Of a stretch of 21,821 bases of DNA, positions 1-6,201 are shown piece after piece; positions within the stretch are counted from its first letter, which is position 1, and each line of letters begins with the position of its first letter. The notes beneath the pieces are model-generated. The model was not told the DNA's origin. It searched no databases and saw only the letters and a program-made list of their open reading frames with translations. The stretch lies in assembly GCA_031969915.1 (NCBI GenBank), contig DALYJJ010000105.1, positions 1-21,821 of the forward strand. The letters are read 5' to 3'. The position numbers were made by a program, and so were the translations under genes. This stretch comes from DALYJJ01 sp031969915 (GTDB lineage: Bacteria > Acidobacteriota > Terriglobia > Bryobacterales > Bryobacteraceae).

Positions 1-1
1 G

Positions 2-67
2 CCTTCCGACACGGTGGCGCGCTTGCTGAAGAACAACCCGGTGCCCGTTCCGGCGTCCGTCGTTTAG
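2..67 (+). CDS. rpsP: Ribosomal protein S16, C-terminal end (partial)
   Basis: Frame 2 reads in from the left edge and ends at TAG 65-67, giving a 21-residue tail that begins PSDTVARLLK. The PSDTVxxLL segment matches the conserved C-terminal part of bacterial S16, a small-subunit protein that binds 16S rRNA and helps assemble the 30S body. Position supports the call, because rpsP is the usual gene just before khpA-rimM-trmD-rplS. The start and most of the gene lie outside the window. The tail after the motif is short and proline/valine rich, as in short S16 forms. Identification rests on few residues plus gene order. Confidence 0.8.
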   Translation, partial: PSDTVARLLKNNPVPVPASVV

Positions 68-73
68 CGCTAT

Positions 74-176
74 TGGCCGGTGTGGCGGCCATGGGGCCGG
101 CAGCCCTCGGTGCTCCTGTAAGTTACTGTAGGAAAAGCCTCTCTCGTCGTAGCGACGCCTTCCCGAAGGACCGGGA
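74..176 (+). other. rpsP-khpA intergenic leader with three small hairpins
   Basis: The 142 bases between the rpsP stop and khpA hold no convincing gene. Three short perfect inverted repeats are visible: TGGCCG/CGGCCA (74-79 and 85-91 region, 6 bp), CGTCG/CGACG (145-149 and 153-157, three-base loop) and TCCCG/CGGGA (161-165 and 172-176, six-base loop). None is followed by a T-run, so a simple intrinsic terminator is unlikely. The region could be an RNA processing or stabilising spacer, or hold a weak internal promoter, but in GC-rich DNA hairpins this small also arise by chance. Confidence 0.3.
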
Positions 177-196
177 TGGTATCATCGGGGGAGGTC

Positions 197-202
197 AGGA
201 GG
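197..202 (+). promoter_or_regulatory. Strong ribosome binding site of khpA
   Basis: A full AGGAGG sits seven bases before the ATG at 210. It fixes the start there rather than at the second in-frame ATG (219). It is the best Shine-Dalgarno match among the genes of this operon. Confidence 0.75.
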
Positions 203-209
203 TCCAGGG

Positions 210-449
210 ATGGCAGGGATGAAAGAACTAGTAGAAGATATAGCGAAAGCACTCGTGGACATCCCGGAAGAGGTCAACGTTCGCGAGGTTCAGGGAGAGC
301 AGGTCACCGTTCTGGAATTGAAGGTCGCTCCGAGCGACTTGGGAAAAGTGATCGGCAAGCAAGGGCGGACGGCGCGCTCCATACGGACGTTGTTGGGAGC
401 AGCCGGGATGAAGTTGAACCGCCGGTTTACGTTGGAGATCTTGGAGTAA
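210..449 (+). CDS. khpA: KH-domain RNA-binding protein KhpA (YlqC family)
   Basis: This 79-aa protein is a single KH domain. The GxxG nucleic-acid-binding loop is VIGKQGRT, with G49 and G52, followed by a helix ARSIRTLLGAA, as in the KhpA/YlqC family of about 75-80 residues. KhpA is a small cytoplasmic RNA chaperone; in Gram-positive bacteria it pairs with KhpB/Jag and affects cell division and envelope synthesis. Its partner is not in this window. The location between rpsP and rimM is the conserved one for the family. The start ATG at 210 is chosen because a perfect AGGAGG lies seven bases upstream. The gene is separated from rimM by 66 bases with no obvious gene. Confidence 0.93.
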   Translation: MAGMKELVEDIAKALVDIPEEVNVREVQGEQVTVLELKVAPSDLGKVIGKQGRTARSIRTLLGAAGMKLNRRFTLEILE

Positions 450-515
450 GCCCGGCACGCGGCGTCACGCCGTGGCCGCCGCTCTTCAGCCAAGCGCAAT
501 TCGTGTAGCGCCGGA

Positions 516-1049
516 ATGAACGAATGGATCACCGTGGCCCGGCTGGGCCGGACGCGCGGACGGCGCGGAGAACTGCTGGCGGACGGCTACAGCCGTCCCG
601 AGCGGTATGCGGGGCTGGAGCGGGTGTTTTTGTTCGACCGCCAGGTGCAGCCGATGCGCGGCGGTGAACCGTTCTACGTAGAGTCGGTTTGGCAGTATCA
701 GAACCGGCTTGTGTTTAAGTTCCGCGGCATTGACGACATATCGGCCGCGGAGCCGCTGACCGGCGCCGAGGTCCGCATTCCGGCGGACGAGCAGGGAGAG
801 CCGCCGGCGGGCGAGTTTTTCGTCCGGGACCTGATTGGCTGCCTCCTGTTGGACCGGACCTCCGGCGATGTGGTGGGCGAGGTTACGGACTGGCTGGAGT
901 ACGGCGGACCGCCGCTGTTGCAGGTGATGGCGCCTGGTGGCGCGGAAGTGCTGGTCCCCTTCGTCAAGTCGGTGTGTGTGGAGATTGACGTCCCGGGGCG
1001 GCGAATTGTGGTCGAGCTGCCGGAGGGTCTGCGGGAGTTGAATCCGTGA
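516..1049 (+). CDS. rimM: Ribosome maturation factor RimM
   Basis: The 177-aa product has the two-domain RimM layout. The N-terminal RimM barrel starts with ITVARLGRTRGRRGE (residues 5-19) and includes the PERYAGLERVFL segment. A C-terminal PRC-barrel domain starts near FFVRDLIGCLL (about residue 101) and contains VLVPFVKSVCVEIDVPGRRI and the closing EGLREL. RimM binds S19 and assists maturation of the 30S head. The length is normal for the family. The stop overlaps the trmD start by four bases (GTGA at 1046-1049), suggesting translational coupling. RimM and TrmD are adjacent in most bacteria. Confidence 0.95.
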   Translation: MNEWITVARLGRTRGRRGELLADGYSRPERYAGLERVFLFDRQVQPMRGGEPFYVESVWQYQNRLVFKFRGIDDISAAEPLTGAEVRIPADEQGEPPAGEFFVRDLIGCLLLDRTSGDVVGEVTDWLEYGGPPLLQVMAPGGAEVLVPFVKSVCVEIDVPGRRIVVELPEGLRELNP

Positions 1050-1768
1050 TCTTCCATGTGGTGACAATCTTTCCCGAGTTTTTCCGGGGGCCGTTTGCGC
1101 ACGGCGTGGTGGCGCGGGCGGCGGAGGCGGGTGTACTCCAGATCCGGATTCACAACCTCCGGGATTGGACCCGTGACCGTCACCGGACGGTGGACGACCG
1201 GCCGTTTGGCGGTGGCGAGGGAATGGTGTTGAAGGCCGAGCCGCTGTTCGACGCCGTGGAGTCGATTTGGCCGGAGCGTGGCGAGGGACGCCGCGCGGTG
1301 CTGCTCTCGGCGCAGGGCCGCTTGTTCGATCAGGCGGCGGCGCGGCGATTGAGCGGCCTGGAAGAGTTACTGTTGATTTGTGGCCGGTACGAAGGCGTGG
1401 ATGAGCGGGTGGCCGAGCATCTGGCCGATGAGGAGCTGTCGGTTGGCGATTTTGTGCTGAGCGGCGGCGAACCGGCGGCGGTGATCGTTCTGGACGCGGT
1501 GGCGCGGCTGCTGCCGGGCGTGCTGGGTAACGAGGCTTCTTCGGTGCATGAATCGTTTAGCGATTCCACCGGAAAGCGCCTGGATTGCCCGCACTGGACG
1601 CGGCCCGCGGAATTCCGCGGCTGGAAGGCGCCGGAAGTTTTGTTGAACGGGAACCATGCCCAGATCCGGACGTTCCGGAGCGAGGCGGCTCTCGAAAAGA
1701 CGCGGCGGATGCGGCCGGATTTGCTGGCCTCGCCGGGCGGGATCGAGTGGAAGGAAGTGGAGCAATGA
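1046..1768 (+). CDS. trmD: tRNA (guanine-N1)-methyltransferase TrmD
   Basis: The 240-aa protein starts at GTG 1046, overlapping rimM. TrmD uses SAM to make m1G37 next to the anticodon, which prevents +1 frameshifting. Family motifs are clear: IFHVVTIFPEFF at the N-terminus, DDRPFGGGEGMVLK (50-63), ICGRYEGVDERV (111-122), SVGDFVLSGGEPA (132-144, the knotted SAM site), then LDCPHWTRPAEF and LLNGNHAQI. D173 in the ESFSDS segment is the likely catalytic Asp, equivalent to Asp169 of the E. coli enzyme. The linker between that Asp and LDCPH reads STGKR, about three residues longer than the E. coli form as I recall it. The stop overlaps rplS by four bases (ATGA). Confidence 0.96.
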   Translation: MIFHVVTIFPEFFRGPFAHGVVARAAEAGVLQIRIHNLRDWTRDRHRTVDDRPFGGGEGMVLKAEPLFDAVESIWPERGEGRRAVLLSAQGRLFDQAAARRLSGLEELLLICGRYEGVDERVAEHLADEELSVGDFVLSGGEPAAVIVLDAVARLLPGVLGNEASSVHESFSDSTGKRLDCPHWTRPAEFRGWKAPEVLLNGNHAQIRTFRSEAALEKTRRMRPDLLASPGGIEWKEVEQ

Positions 1769-2115
1769 CGCACGCAGCTTTGCAGAAGGTGATCAACAAG
1801 AATTTGCGGTCGAAGCCGCTGCCGGATTTCCGTCCGGGCGACACGATTCGGGTGCACGTGAAGATCAAGGAAGGCGACAAGGAACGCCTGCAGGCCTTTG
1901 AGGGCACCGTGATCGCGCGCAACGGCACGGGGATGGGCGAATCGATTACGGTTCGCAAGATCAGCTTCGGGCAGGGCGTGGAACGTATCTTCCCGGTGAA
2001 CGCCCCGGTGATCGATCACGTGGACGTGGTTCGCACGGGCAAGGTGCGGCGCGCCAAGCTTTACTATCTGCGCGCTCTCAAGGGCAAGGCCGCTCGTCTG
2101 AAAGAGCGGGAGTAG
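1765..2115 (+). CDS. rplS: Ribosomal protein L19
   Basis: This 116-aa protein matches L19, a large-subunit protein at the 30S-50S interface. Recognisable segments are PDFRPGDTIRVHVKIKEGDKERLQ cut into its parts (PDFRPGDTIRV near residue 20, KEGDKERLQAFEG near 38), then ITVRKISFGQGVERIFP and the C-terminal KVRRAKLYYLR. An open frame extends upstream inside trmD, but the ATG at 1765 is the natural start: it gives the family length and overlaps the trmD stop by four bases. The TAG stop lies in the loop of a perfect hairpin discussed separately, and rnhB begins six bases later. Confidence 0.96.
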   Translation: MTHAALQKVINKNLRSKPLPDFRPGDTIRVHVKIKEGDKERLQAFEGTVIARNGTGMGESITVRKISFGQGVERIFPVNAPVIDHVDVVRTGKVRRAKLYYLRALKGKAARLKERE

Positions 2116-2123
2116 CTCCCGTT
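2105..2123 (+). promoter_or_regulatory. Hairpin with rplS stop in loop and rnhB RBS/start in stem
   Basis: CGGGAG (2107-2112) and CTCCCG (2116-2121) form a perfect 6-bp stem. Its three-base loop is the rplS stop codon TAG. A G-U pair (2106/2122) and an A-U pair (2105/2123) can extend the stem into the TTG start of rnhB. GGGAG at 2108-2112 is the only ribosome-binding site candidate for rnhB, with a nine-base spacer, so the fold would hide both that site and the start. A ribosome terminating on rplS would melt it. The repeat is directly seen; the coupling role is inferred. Confidence 0.5.
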
Positions 2124-2784
2124 GGCGGGCCGCTTCCGCTGCACCGGGACGCTGGAGCGCGCGGCGCGCGCGGCCGGGTATCGTTGTGTCGCCGGGGCGG
2201 ACGAGGCCGGGCGCGGCTCCCTGTTCGGGCCCGTGTTCGCAGCCGCCGTGGTGCTCGCGCCAGAGCGGCCGCTGCCGGGGTTGGGGGACAGCAAAGTCAT
2301 TCCGCCCGACCGCCGCGCCGAGTTGGCGGCGGAGATCGAGGCGCGCGCCATGGCCTGGGCCATCGGCTGTTCCGACGCGAACGAAATCGATCGCGTCAAC
2401 GTCTATCAAGCTTCCCGGCTGGCGATGAAGCGAGCGCTCCAAAGACTCTCCGTGCCCTGCGATTACCTCCTCGCGGACGCCATCGCCGTCGATTGGCCGG
2501 TCCCGCAGCAGGCCGTGGTGCATGGCGACGCCAAAGTGCGCTGCATCGCGGCCGCCTCGATTCTGGCCAAGGTGCACCGGGACCGCTGTCTCGAAGCCTG
2601 GGACCGCGAATTCCCGCGGTACGGTTTGGCCCGGCATAAGGGCTACGCCACCGCCGAGCATCTGGAAGCGCTCCGGCGCTTCGGGCCCACGCCGCTGCAC
2701 CGGCTGACCTATGAGCCCGTGCGCAGCTCCTATCGCTTCGCGCGAGTGGAGATTCCACCCGAGCAAATGGCGCTGGCGTTATGA
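2122..2784 (+). CDS. rnhB: Ribonuclease HII
   Basis: RNase HII cleaves the RNA strand of RNA-DNA hybrids and removes ribonucleotides misincorporated into DNA. The 220-aa product has the family signature GADEAGRGSLFGP (residues 25-37), with D27 and E28 as the first catalytic pair. D119 in LLADAI and D136 in HGDAKVRCIAAASILAK supply the other acidic residues. The sequence KVHRDR follows, and the C-terminal HKGYATAEHLEAL is typical. The start is taken as TTG 2122, the first in-frame start after rplS and six bases beyond its stop; no better start lies before the catalytic motif. The stop overlaps the next gene by four bases (ATGA). Confidence 0.94.
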   Translation: MAGRFRCTGTLERAARAAGYRCVAGADEAGRGSLFGPVFAAAVVLAPERPLPGLGDSKVIPPDRRAELAAEIEARAMAWAIGCSDANEIDRVNVYQASRLAMKRALQRLSVPCDYLLADAIAVDWPVPQQAVVHGDAKVRCIAAASILAKVHRDRCLEAWDREFPRYGLARHKGYATAEHLEALRRFGPTPLHRLTYEPVRSSYRFARVEIPPEQMALAL

Positions 2785-3056
2785 CTCCCACGTCCCTGGA
2801 GGCGCCCGTCTATCGCTGGCACCACAAGCTGTCGGCCCTGCTGTTCGCGGTGTTCTGCTTTGAGTTGGGGGCATTCCTGCTGGTGTTTCCCTGGCTGGAT
2901 TCGTGGCCTTCGAATTCGTTGCGCGGGTTCCATCCCATAGTCCACCAGGTGTGGCTGCGACCGGAGTTCCGAGGGGCGCTGAGCGGGCTGGGGATTCTCA
3001 ACCTGTACATCGCGCTGGTGGAGATTTTCCGGCTGCGGCGGTTTTCTGGCGGATAG
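2781..3056 (+). CDS. Small two-helix membrane protein of unknown function
   Basis: I do not recognise this 91-aa protein. It has two predicted membrane helices, about residues 17-39 (LSALLFAVFCFELGAFLLVF) and 63-85 (starting FRGALSGLGILNLYIALVEI), separated by a polar loop of about 23 residues rich in W, P and H. Each helix carries one acidic residue (E28 and E81). A short basic tail (RLRRFSGG) follows helix two, so both ends may be cytoplasmic. It starts at ATG 2781, overlapping the rnhB stop by four bases, which argues that it is a real, co-translated gene. It is convergent with padR, 21 bases away. No function can be assigned. Confidence 0.72.
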   Translation: MTPTSLEAPVYRWHHKLSALLFAVFCFELGAFLLVFPWLDSWPSNSLRGFHPIVHQVWLRPEFRGALSGLGILNLYIALVEIFRLRRFSGG

Positions 3057-3077
3057 GCTGCGCCGGCGGGCAGGCGA

Positions 3078-3422
3078 TCAGGCTTGCGTCCATTCGAGAA
3101 CGCGGTGGATGGCCTGGTTGACGCGCCGGTACTGCTCCGCCTCGTCTTCCAGTTGCTTGCGCCCGGCGGGCGTCAGCGTGTAGTAGCGCGCCCGGCGGTT
3201 GTTGTCCGAGAGGCCCCATTCCGCAGTCACCCAGCCCTTGATGAGCATCCGCTGCAGCGCTGGGTAGAGCGAACCCTCTTCCACTTCCAGGGCGGCGCTG
3301 ACTTCCAGAATGTGTTCGGCGATGCCCCAACCGTGCATCGGGCCACGCCGCGCGAGCGTTTGCAGAATCAGCAGGTACAGCGTGCCGGGCGGGATCTCGT
3401 CTCTTTTCGATCGTGGGGGCAT
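3078..3422 (-). CDS. PadR-family transcriptional regulator
   Basis: The 114-aa protein is a compact PadR winged-helix regulator. Its N-terminal DNA-binding domain reads PPGTLYLLILQTLARRGPMHG (helix 1-2) and GSLYPALQRMLIKGWV (recognition helix and wing), then RRARYYTLTPAGRKQLE. The short C-terminal helix (about 85-114) is the usual dimerisation arm. PadR proteins are generally repressors, often of transporters, and an acidobacterial branch is known to neighbour ADOP permeases. Here the gene lies seven bases downstream of the permease on the same strand, so it is probably co-transcribed. AAGGAG inside the end of the permease gene can serve as its ribosome-binding site. Its likely target is the palindrome at 6079-6099, giving negative feedback. 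Confidence 0.9.
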   Translation of the reverse strand: MPPRSKRDEIPPGTLYLLILQTLARRGPMHGWGIAEHILEVSAALEVEEGSLYPALQRMLIKGWVTAEWGLSDNNRRARYYTLTPAGRKQLEDEAEQYRRVNQAIHRVLEWTQA

Positions 3423-3429
3423 CCGGTCT

Positions 3430-6084
3430 TCACTCGCTCCTTAACGCGCGCGCCGGATCGATTCGGAGCGCGGTTCGCGCCGGCGCAAGACACGCCATCA
3501 CGGATAGCAGCAGCACCGCCGCCGGCGCCAGGACGAACGTCGCTGGATCGAGCGGCTTCACTCCATAGAGCAGTCCTTGCATCAGCCGCGCGAACACCAG
3601 TGACGCCGCCAGGCCGCACACTATGCCCGCCATCGCCGCCAGCGCGCCGCGGCGTATCGCGCTGGCCAGGATGTCCCAAGCCCTCGCTCCGAGCGCTACG
3701 CGAACCCCAAACTCCGGTATCCGCTGGGCCACGCTGTAGGCGAGCAAGCCGTACACTCCCACCGACGCCAGCAGGAGCGCCACCACCGCTAAACCGGTCC
3801 CCAGCAGCGCCATCGGGCGGCGGTCCGCCATCTCGGCCGCCCATACCGATTCGAGAGTTCGCACGCGCGACACCGGCATCGCCGGCCAGCCCTCGCGCAT
3901 CGTCGCGCGCAGTGCGGGTACCAACGATTCCGGGTCGCCGGTGGTCCGGAGCGCGAGCGCGAACGGTAGATTGAAATCGGCCCGCGCCTGCCGCGGCGCC
4001 AGATAGATCATGGGCTGTGCGGGTGCCAGCAGGCCCATCTCAAGGACATCCTCGCAAACGCCCACGACGCGAAACGCCGTCTCATCGAAGCCGGGCCCAT
4101 GAATCCGCACGCGCTGCGTGAGAGGATCTCCCGTCAGGTAGCGGCGCGCCAGGGTCCGGTTCACCACGGCCACCGGCTCGGCGCCGGCCCGGTCCCCCGT
4201 GTCGAACTCCCGGCCCAGCGCCAGAGGAATCCTCAGGGCCTTGAAATAACCCGGTGTCACTTGCCGGATGAGCGCCCCCTGCGCGCTTTCGCGGGGCTGG
4301 CCCAGGGCCTCGAACTCGAGCTTGCCGCCCTTCCAGGTGAACGGAATGGCGGAGGCGTAGGCGGCGTGGGTCACACCCGGCAGGGCTTGGACTCTGCGGA
4401 GCGCTTCCTCCAGGAACTCGTTCCGCCTCTCGAAGCCGAGGAGTTCGGCGGGCGGCAATGTGGTTGCCGTCAGGACCCCTTTGCTGTCGAACCCCGGATG
4501 AACGCGCAGCACTTCGAGGAGTGTGCGCGTGAGCAGGGACGCCCCCACTGCCAGCAGGACCGCGAAAGCGACCTCGCTCGCCACCAACAGCCCGCGCAGG
4601 CCCTCCTGCCCGCGGCTGCCCGTGAGTCGCGGCGACCCCTGGCGGAGCGCCTCGTTCGCGTTCATCGCCGTCGTTCGCCAGGCCGGCAGCAGGCCGCTCA
4701 GCAAAGCGGCGGCTCCGGCAAGCCCGGCAGCGATGACCCCCATCCCGGAGTCCGGCGACACTGCGGCCACACCGGACATCGACGGCGGGATCAGGAATTG
4801 CAGCATGCGCAGACTCCCCGCCGCCAGCGCGAAGCCTCCCGCCCCGCCCAGGGCGGCCAAGGCCAGACTCTCCGTCAGCAGTTGACGGACCAGCCGGCCG
4901 CGGCCCGCCCCGAGCGAAAGCCGCAATGCCAGTTCAGCGGCGCCCCGGATGCTGCGCGACAGGATCAGGTGCGCTACGTTCGCGCAGGCGATGAGCAACA
5001 CCAGCAGAACCGCGGCGCTGAGCAGCAGCAATCGGTCTCGAGCCGGGCCCGCCATGTCCTCCCGGACCGGGACGACGACTGCGCGGAAATCTCGATTCGC
5101 GTCCGGCGCGGCGCTTCGGAATCGCGGCGCCAGCGCATCCAGGTCCGCCTGTGCGCCGCGGATGTCCACGCCCTCGCGCAGACGGCCCGCCATCAGGAAA
5201 TACCGGACGCCCCGTTTACTCCAATCCTCCGCGTCCAGGTCCGCTGGAAGCCAGATCTGAACCTCGGGCGATGGATACGCGAAGTTCTCGGGCATCGCGC
5301 CGAGCACCGTGTGCGGCCTTTCTCCGATGGAGACCGTCCGGCCGATCAGCGACCAGTCCCCGCCGTAGCGCCGCTTCCACAGCGAGTGCGACAACACCAC
5401 CGTGGGCGGCGCACCGGGTGCATCGTCTCCGGCCCGGAAGCCCCGTCCCAGGCGCGGCCGCACGCCGAACACGTCGAAAAAGTTGGCCGCGGCGCGAATA
5501 CCGTCGATGCGCTCGGGTTCGCCTTCTCCCGTCAGCGTCGCGCCTGTTCGATGCCACATCGTGAGTCCGGAGAAGGATCGCGCCTCCTGTTGCAACTGAC
5601 GGAAGTTTGCGGGCGAAGTGTCTCCGCGGGGAAACCCTCGCAGCGTCAGGTCTTCATAGATCCGCACCAGGCGGTCCGGGTCGGCGAACGGCAGTGGCCG
5701 CAAGAGCACCGCATGCGCCAGCGTGAACACCGCCGTGCAAACGCCGATGGCCAGCGCGAGCGTCCCAGCGCCGGCGAGTGTGTAACCCGGACTGCGCCGC
5801 ATCCGGCGCGCGGCGAGGGAAAGGTCCTGGATCAGAGCTTCCACGCCTGGCCGGAGCCACGCGCCGCGGGCTTCCTCCCGCAATCGCAGCGGATTGCCGA
5901 AGGCCCGGCGCGCCGCCCCTCGCGCCTCATCCGCTGCCATTCCGGCTTCCCGCAGGCGCTCTTCGCGCTTCGCCAGGTGGAAACCCATCTCCTCGTCCAG
6001 CCCAGCGTCCCAGTCGCCCGCACGCCTCCAGGCGCCCAGCCGCCGGAACAGATCGCGAAGTCGAGCCCCGCCGGAACGTCCCAT
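3430..6084 (-). CDS. ADOP-type FtsX/MacB duplicated permease
   Basis: This 884-aa inner-membrane protein has the acidobacterial duplicated orphan permease layout. A soluble N-terminal segment (about 20-80, with DEEMGFHLAKREERLREAGM) is followed by a first membrane helix (about 101-128), a MacB-like periplasmic domain, and an FtsX block with three helices containing ALRLSLGAGRGRLVRQLLTE. A second helix, second periplasmic domain and second FtsX block (GVRVALGARAWDILASAIRRG split in two halves) follow. No ATPase gene lies nearby, hence 'orphan'; such proteins may move or sense peptides, lipids or toxins using an ATPase encoded elsewhere. The frame is open to 6174, but ATG 6084 is chosen: it lies at the predicted transcription start and begins MGRSGGARLRD. 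PadR follows. Confidence 0.9.
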   Translation of the reverse strand: MGRSGGARLRDLFRRLGAWRRAGDWDAGLDEEMGFHLAKREERLREAGMAADEARGAARRAFGNPLRLREEARGAWLRPGVEALIQDLSLAARRMRRSPGYTLAGAGTLALAIGVCTAVFTLAHAVLLRPLPFADPDRLVRIYEDLTLRGFPRGDTSPANFRQLQQEARSFSGLTMWHRTGATLTGEGEPERIDGIRAAANFFDVFGVRPRLGRGFRAGDDAPGAPPTVVLSHSLWKRRYGGDWSLIGRTVSIGERPHTVLGAMPENFAYPSPEVQIWLPADLDAEDWSKRGVRYFLMAGRLREGVDIRGAQADLDALAPRFRSAAPDANRDFRAVVVPVREDMAGPARDRLLLLSAAVLLVLLIACANVAHLILSRSIRGAAELALRLSLGAGRGRLVRQLLTESLALAALGGAGGFALAAGSLRMLQFLIPPSMSGVAAVSPDSGMGVIAAGLAGAAALLSGLLPAWRTTAMNANEALRQGSPRLTGSRGQEGLRGLLVASEVAFAVLLAVGASLLTRTLLEVLRVHPGFDSKGVLTATTLPPAELLGFERRNEFLEEALRRVQALPGVTHAAYASAIPFTWKGGKLEFEALGQPRESAQGALIRQVTPGYFKALRIPLALGREFDTGDRAGAEPVAVVNRTLARRYLTGDPLTQRVRIHGPGFDETAFRVVGVCEDVLEMGLLAPAQPMIYLAPRQARADFNLPFALALRTTGDPESLVPALRATMREGWPAMPVSRVRTLESVWAAEMADRRPMALLGTGLAVVALLLASVGVYGLLAYSVAQRIPEFGVRVALGARAWDILASAIRRGALAAMAGIVCGLAASLVFARLMQGLLYGVKPLDPATFVLAPAAVLLLSVMACLAPARTALRIDPARALRSE

Positions 6085-6099
6085 AGTGAAACTATGGGA
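6079..6099 (-). promoter_or_regulatory. Perfect 21-bp palindrome, probable PadR operator
   Basis: On the plus strand the arms TCCCATAGT (6079-6087) and ACTATGGGA (6091-6099) are perfect inverted repeats around the spacer GAA. The repeat covers the -10 box and the ATG of the permease gene, so a bound dimer would block both polymerase and start-codon access. The only DNA-binding regulator in the window, the PadR protein, is encoded in the same operon. The palindrome is directly seen; the assignment to PadR is inference. Confidence 0.7.
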
Positions 6100-6119
6100 G
6101 ACCTGCGCCGCGTTGTCAA
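6091..6119 (-). promoter_or_regulatory. Sigma70-type promoter of the permease-padR operon, leaderless
   Basis: On the minus strand, TTGACA (6119-6114) is a perfect -35 box. After a 17-base spacer comes CATAGT (6096-6091), matching the -10 consensus at four of six positions. Counting from the -10 box, +1 falls at 6084, the A of the permease ATG, predicting a leaderless mRNA. No Shine-Dalgarno sequence is present upstream of that ATG, which agrees with leaderless initiation. Confidence 0.65.
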
Positions 6120-6201
6120 GTAAACTCGCGCGCACTCTGCCCAGACCCCTGCGCCGGCCTGCCCCGTGCCACAATAGAGAGATCGTTCCCCGAGGGATTC
6201 A

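Noticed and set aside
91..222. Possible 43-aa ORF in the rpsP-khpA spacer
   Set aside because: No ribosome-binding site, overlaps the khpA start, and its composition is nondescript.
1330..2766. 478-codon reverse open frame across trmD, rplS and rnhB
   Set aside because: It runs antisense through three well-supported genes and shows no family motif, as expected from codon bias shadows.
2933..2941. A single copy of the operator half-site TCCCATAGT inside the 91-aa membrane protein gene
   Set aside because: The other arm is absent here, so it is probably a chance 9-base match and not a second operator.
3057..3077. Possible terminator between the small membrane gene and padR
   Set aside because: The 21-base convergent spacer is GC-rich but offers only very short, unconvincing stems and no T-run.
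4099..6123. 674-codon open frame antisense to the ADOP permease
   Set aside because: The product is rich in R, Q, P and H with no recognisable domains or helices. The opposite frame is a clear permease with repeated FtsX blocks.
6085..6174. Longer 914-aa start for the ADOP permease
   Set aside because: The extra 30 codons cover the promoter and operator and would require a start upstream of the -35 box; ATG 6084 fits the promoter geometry.
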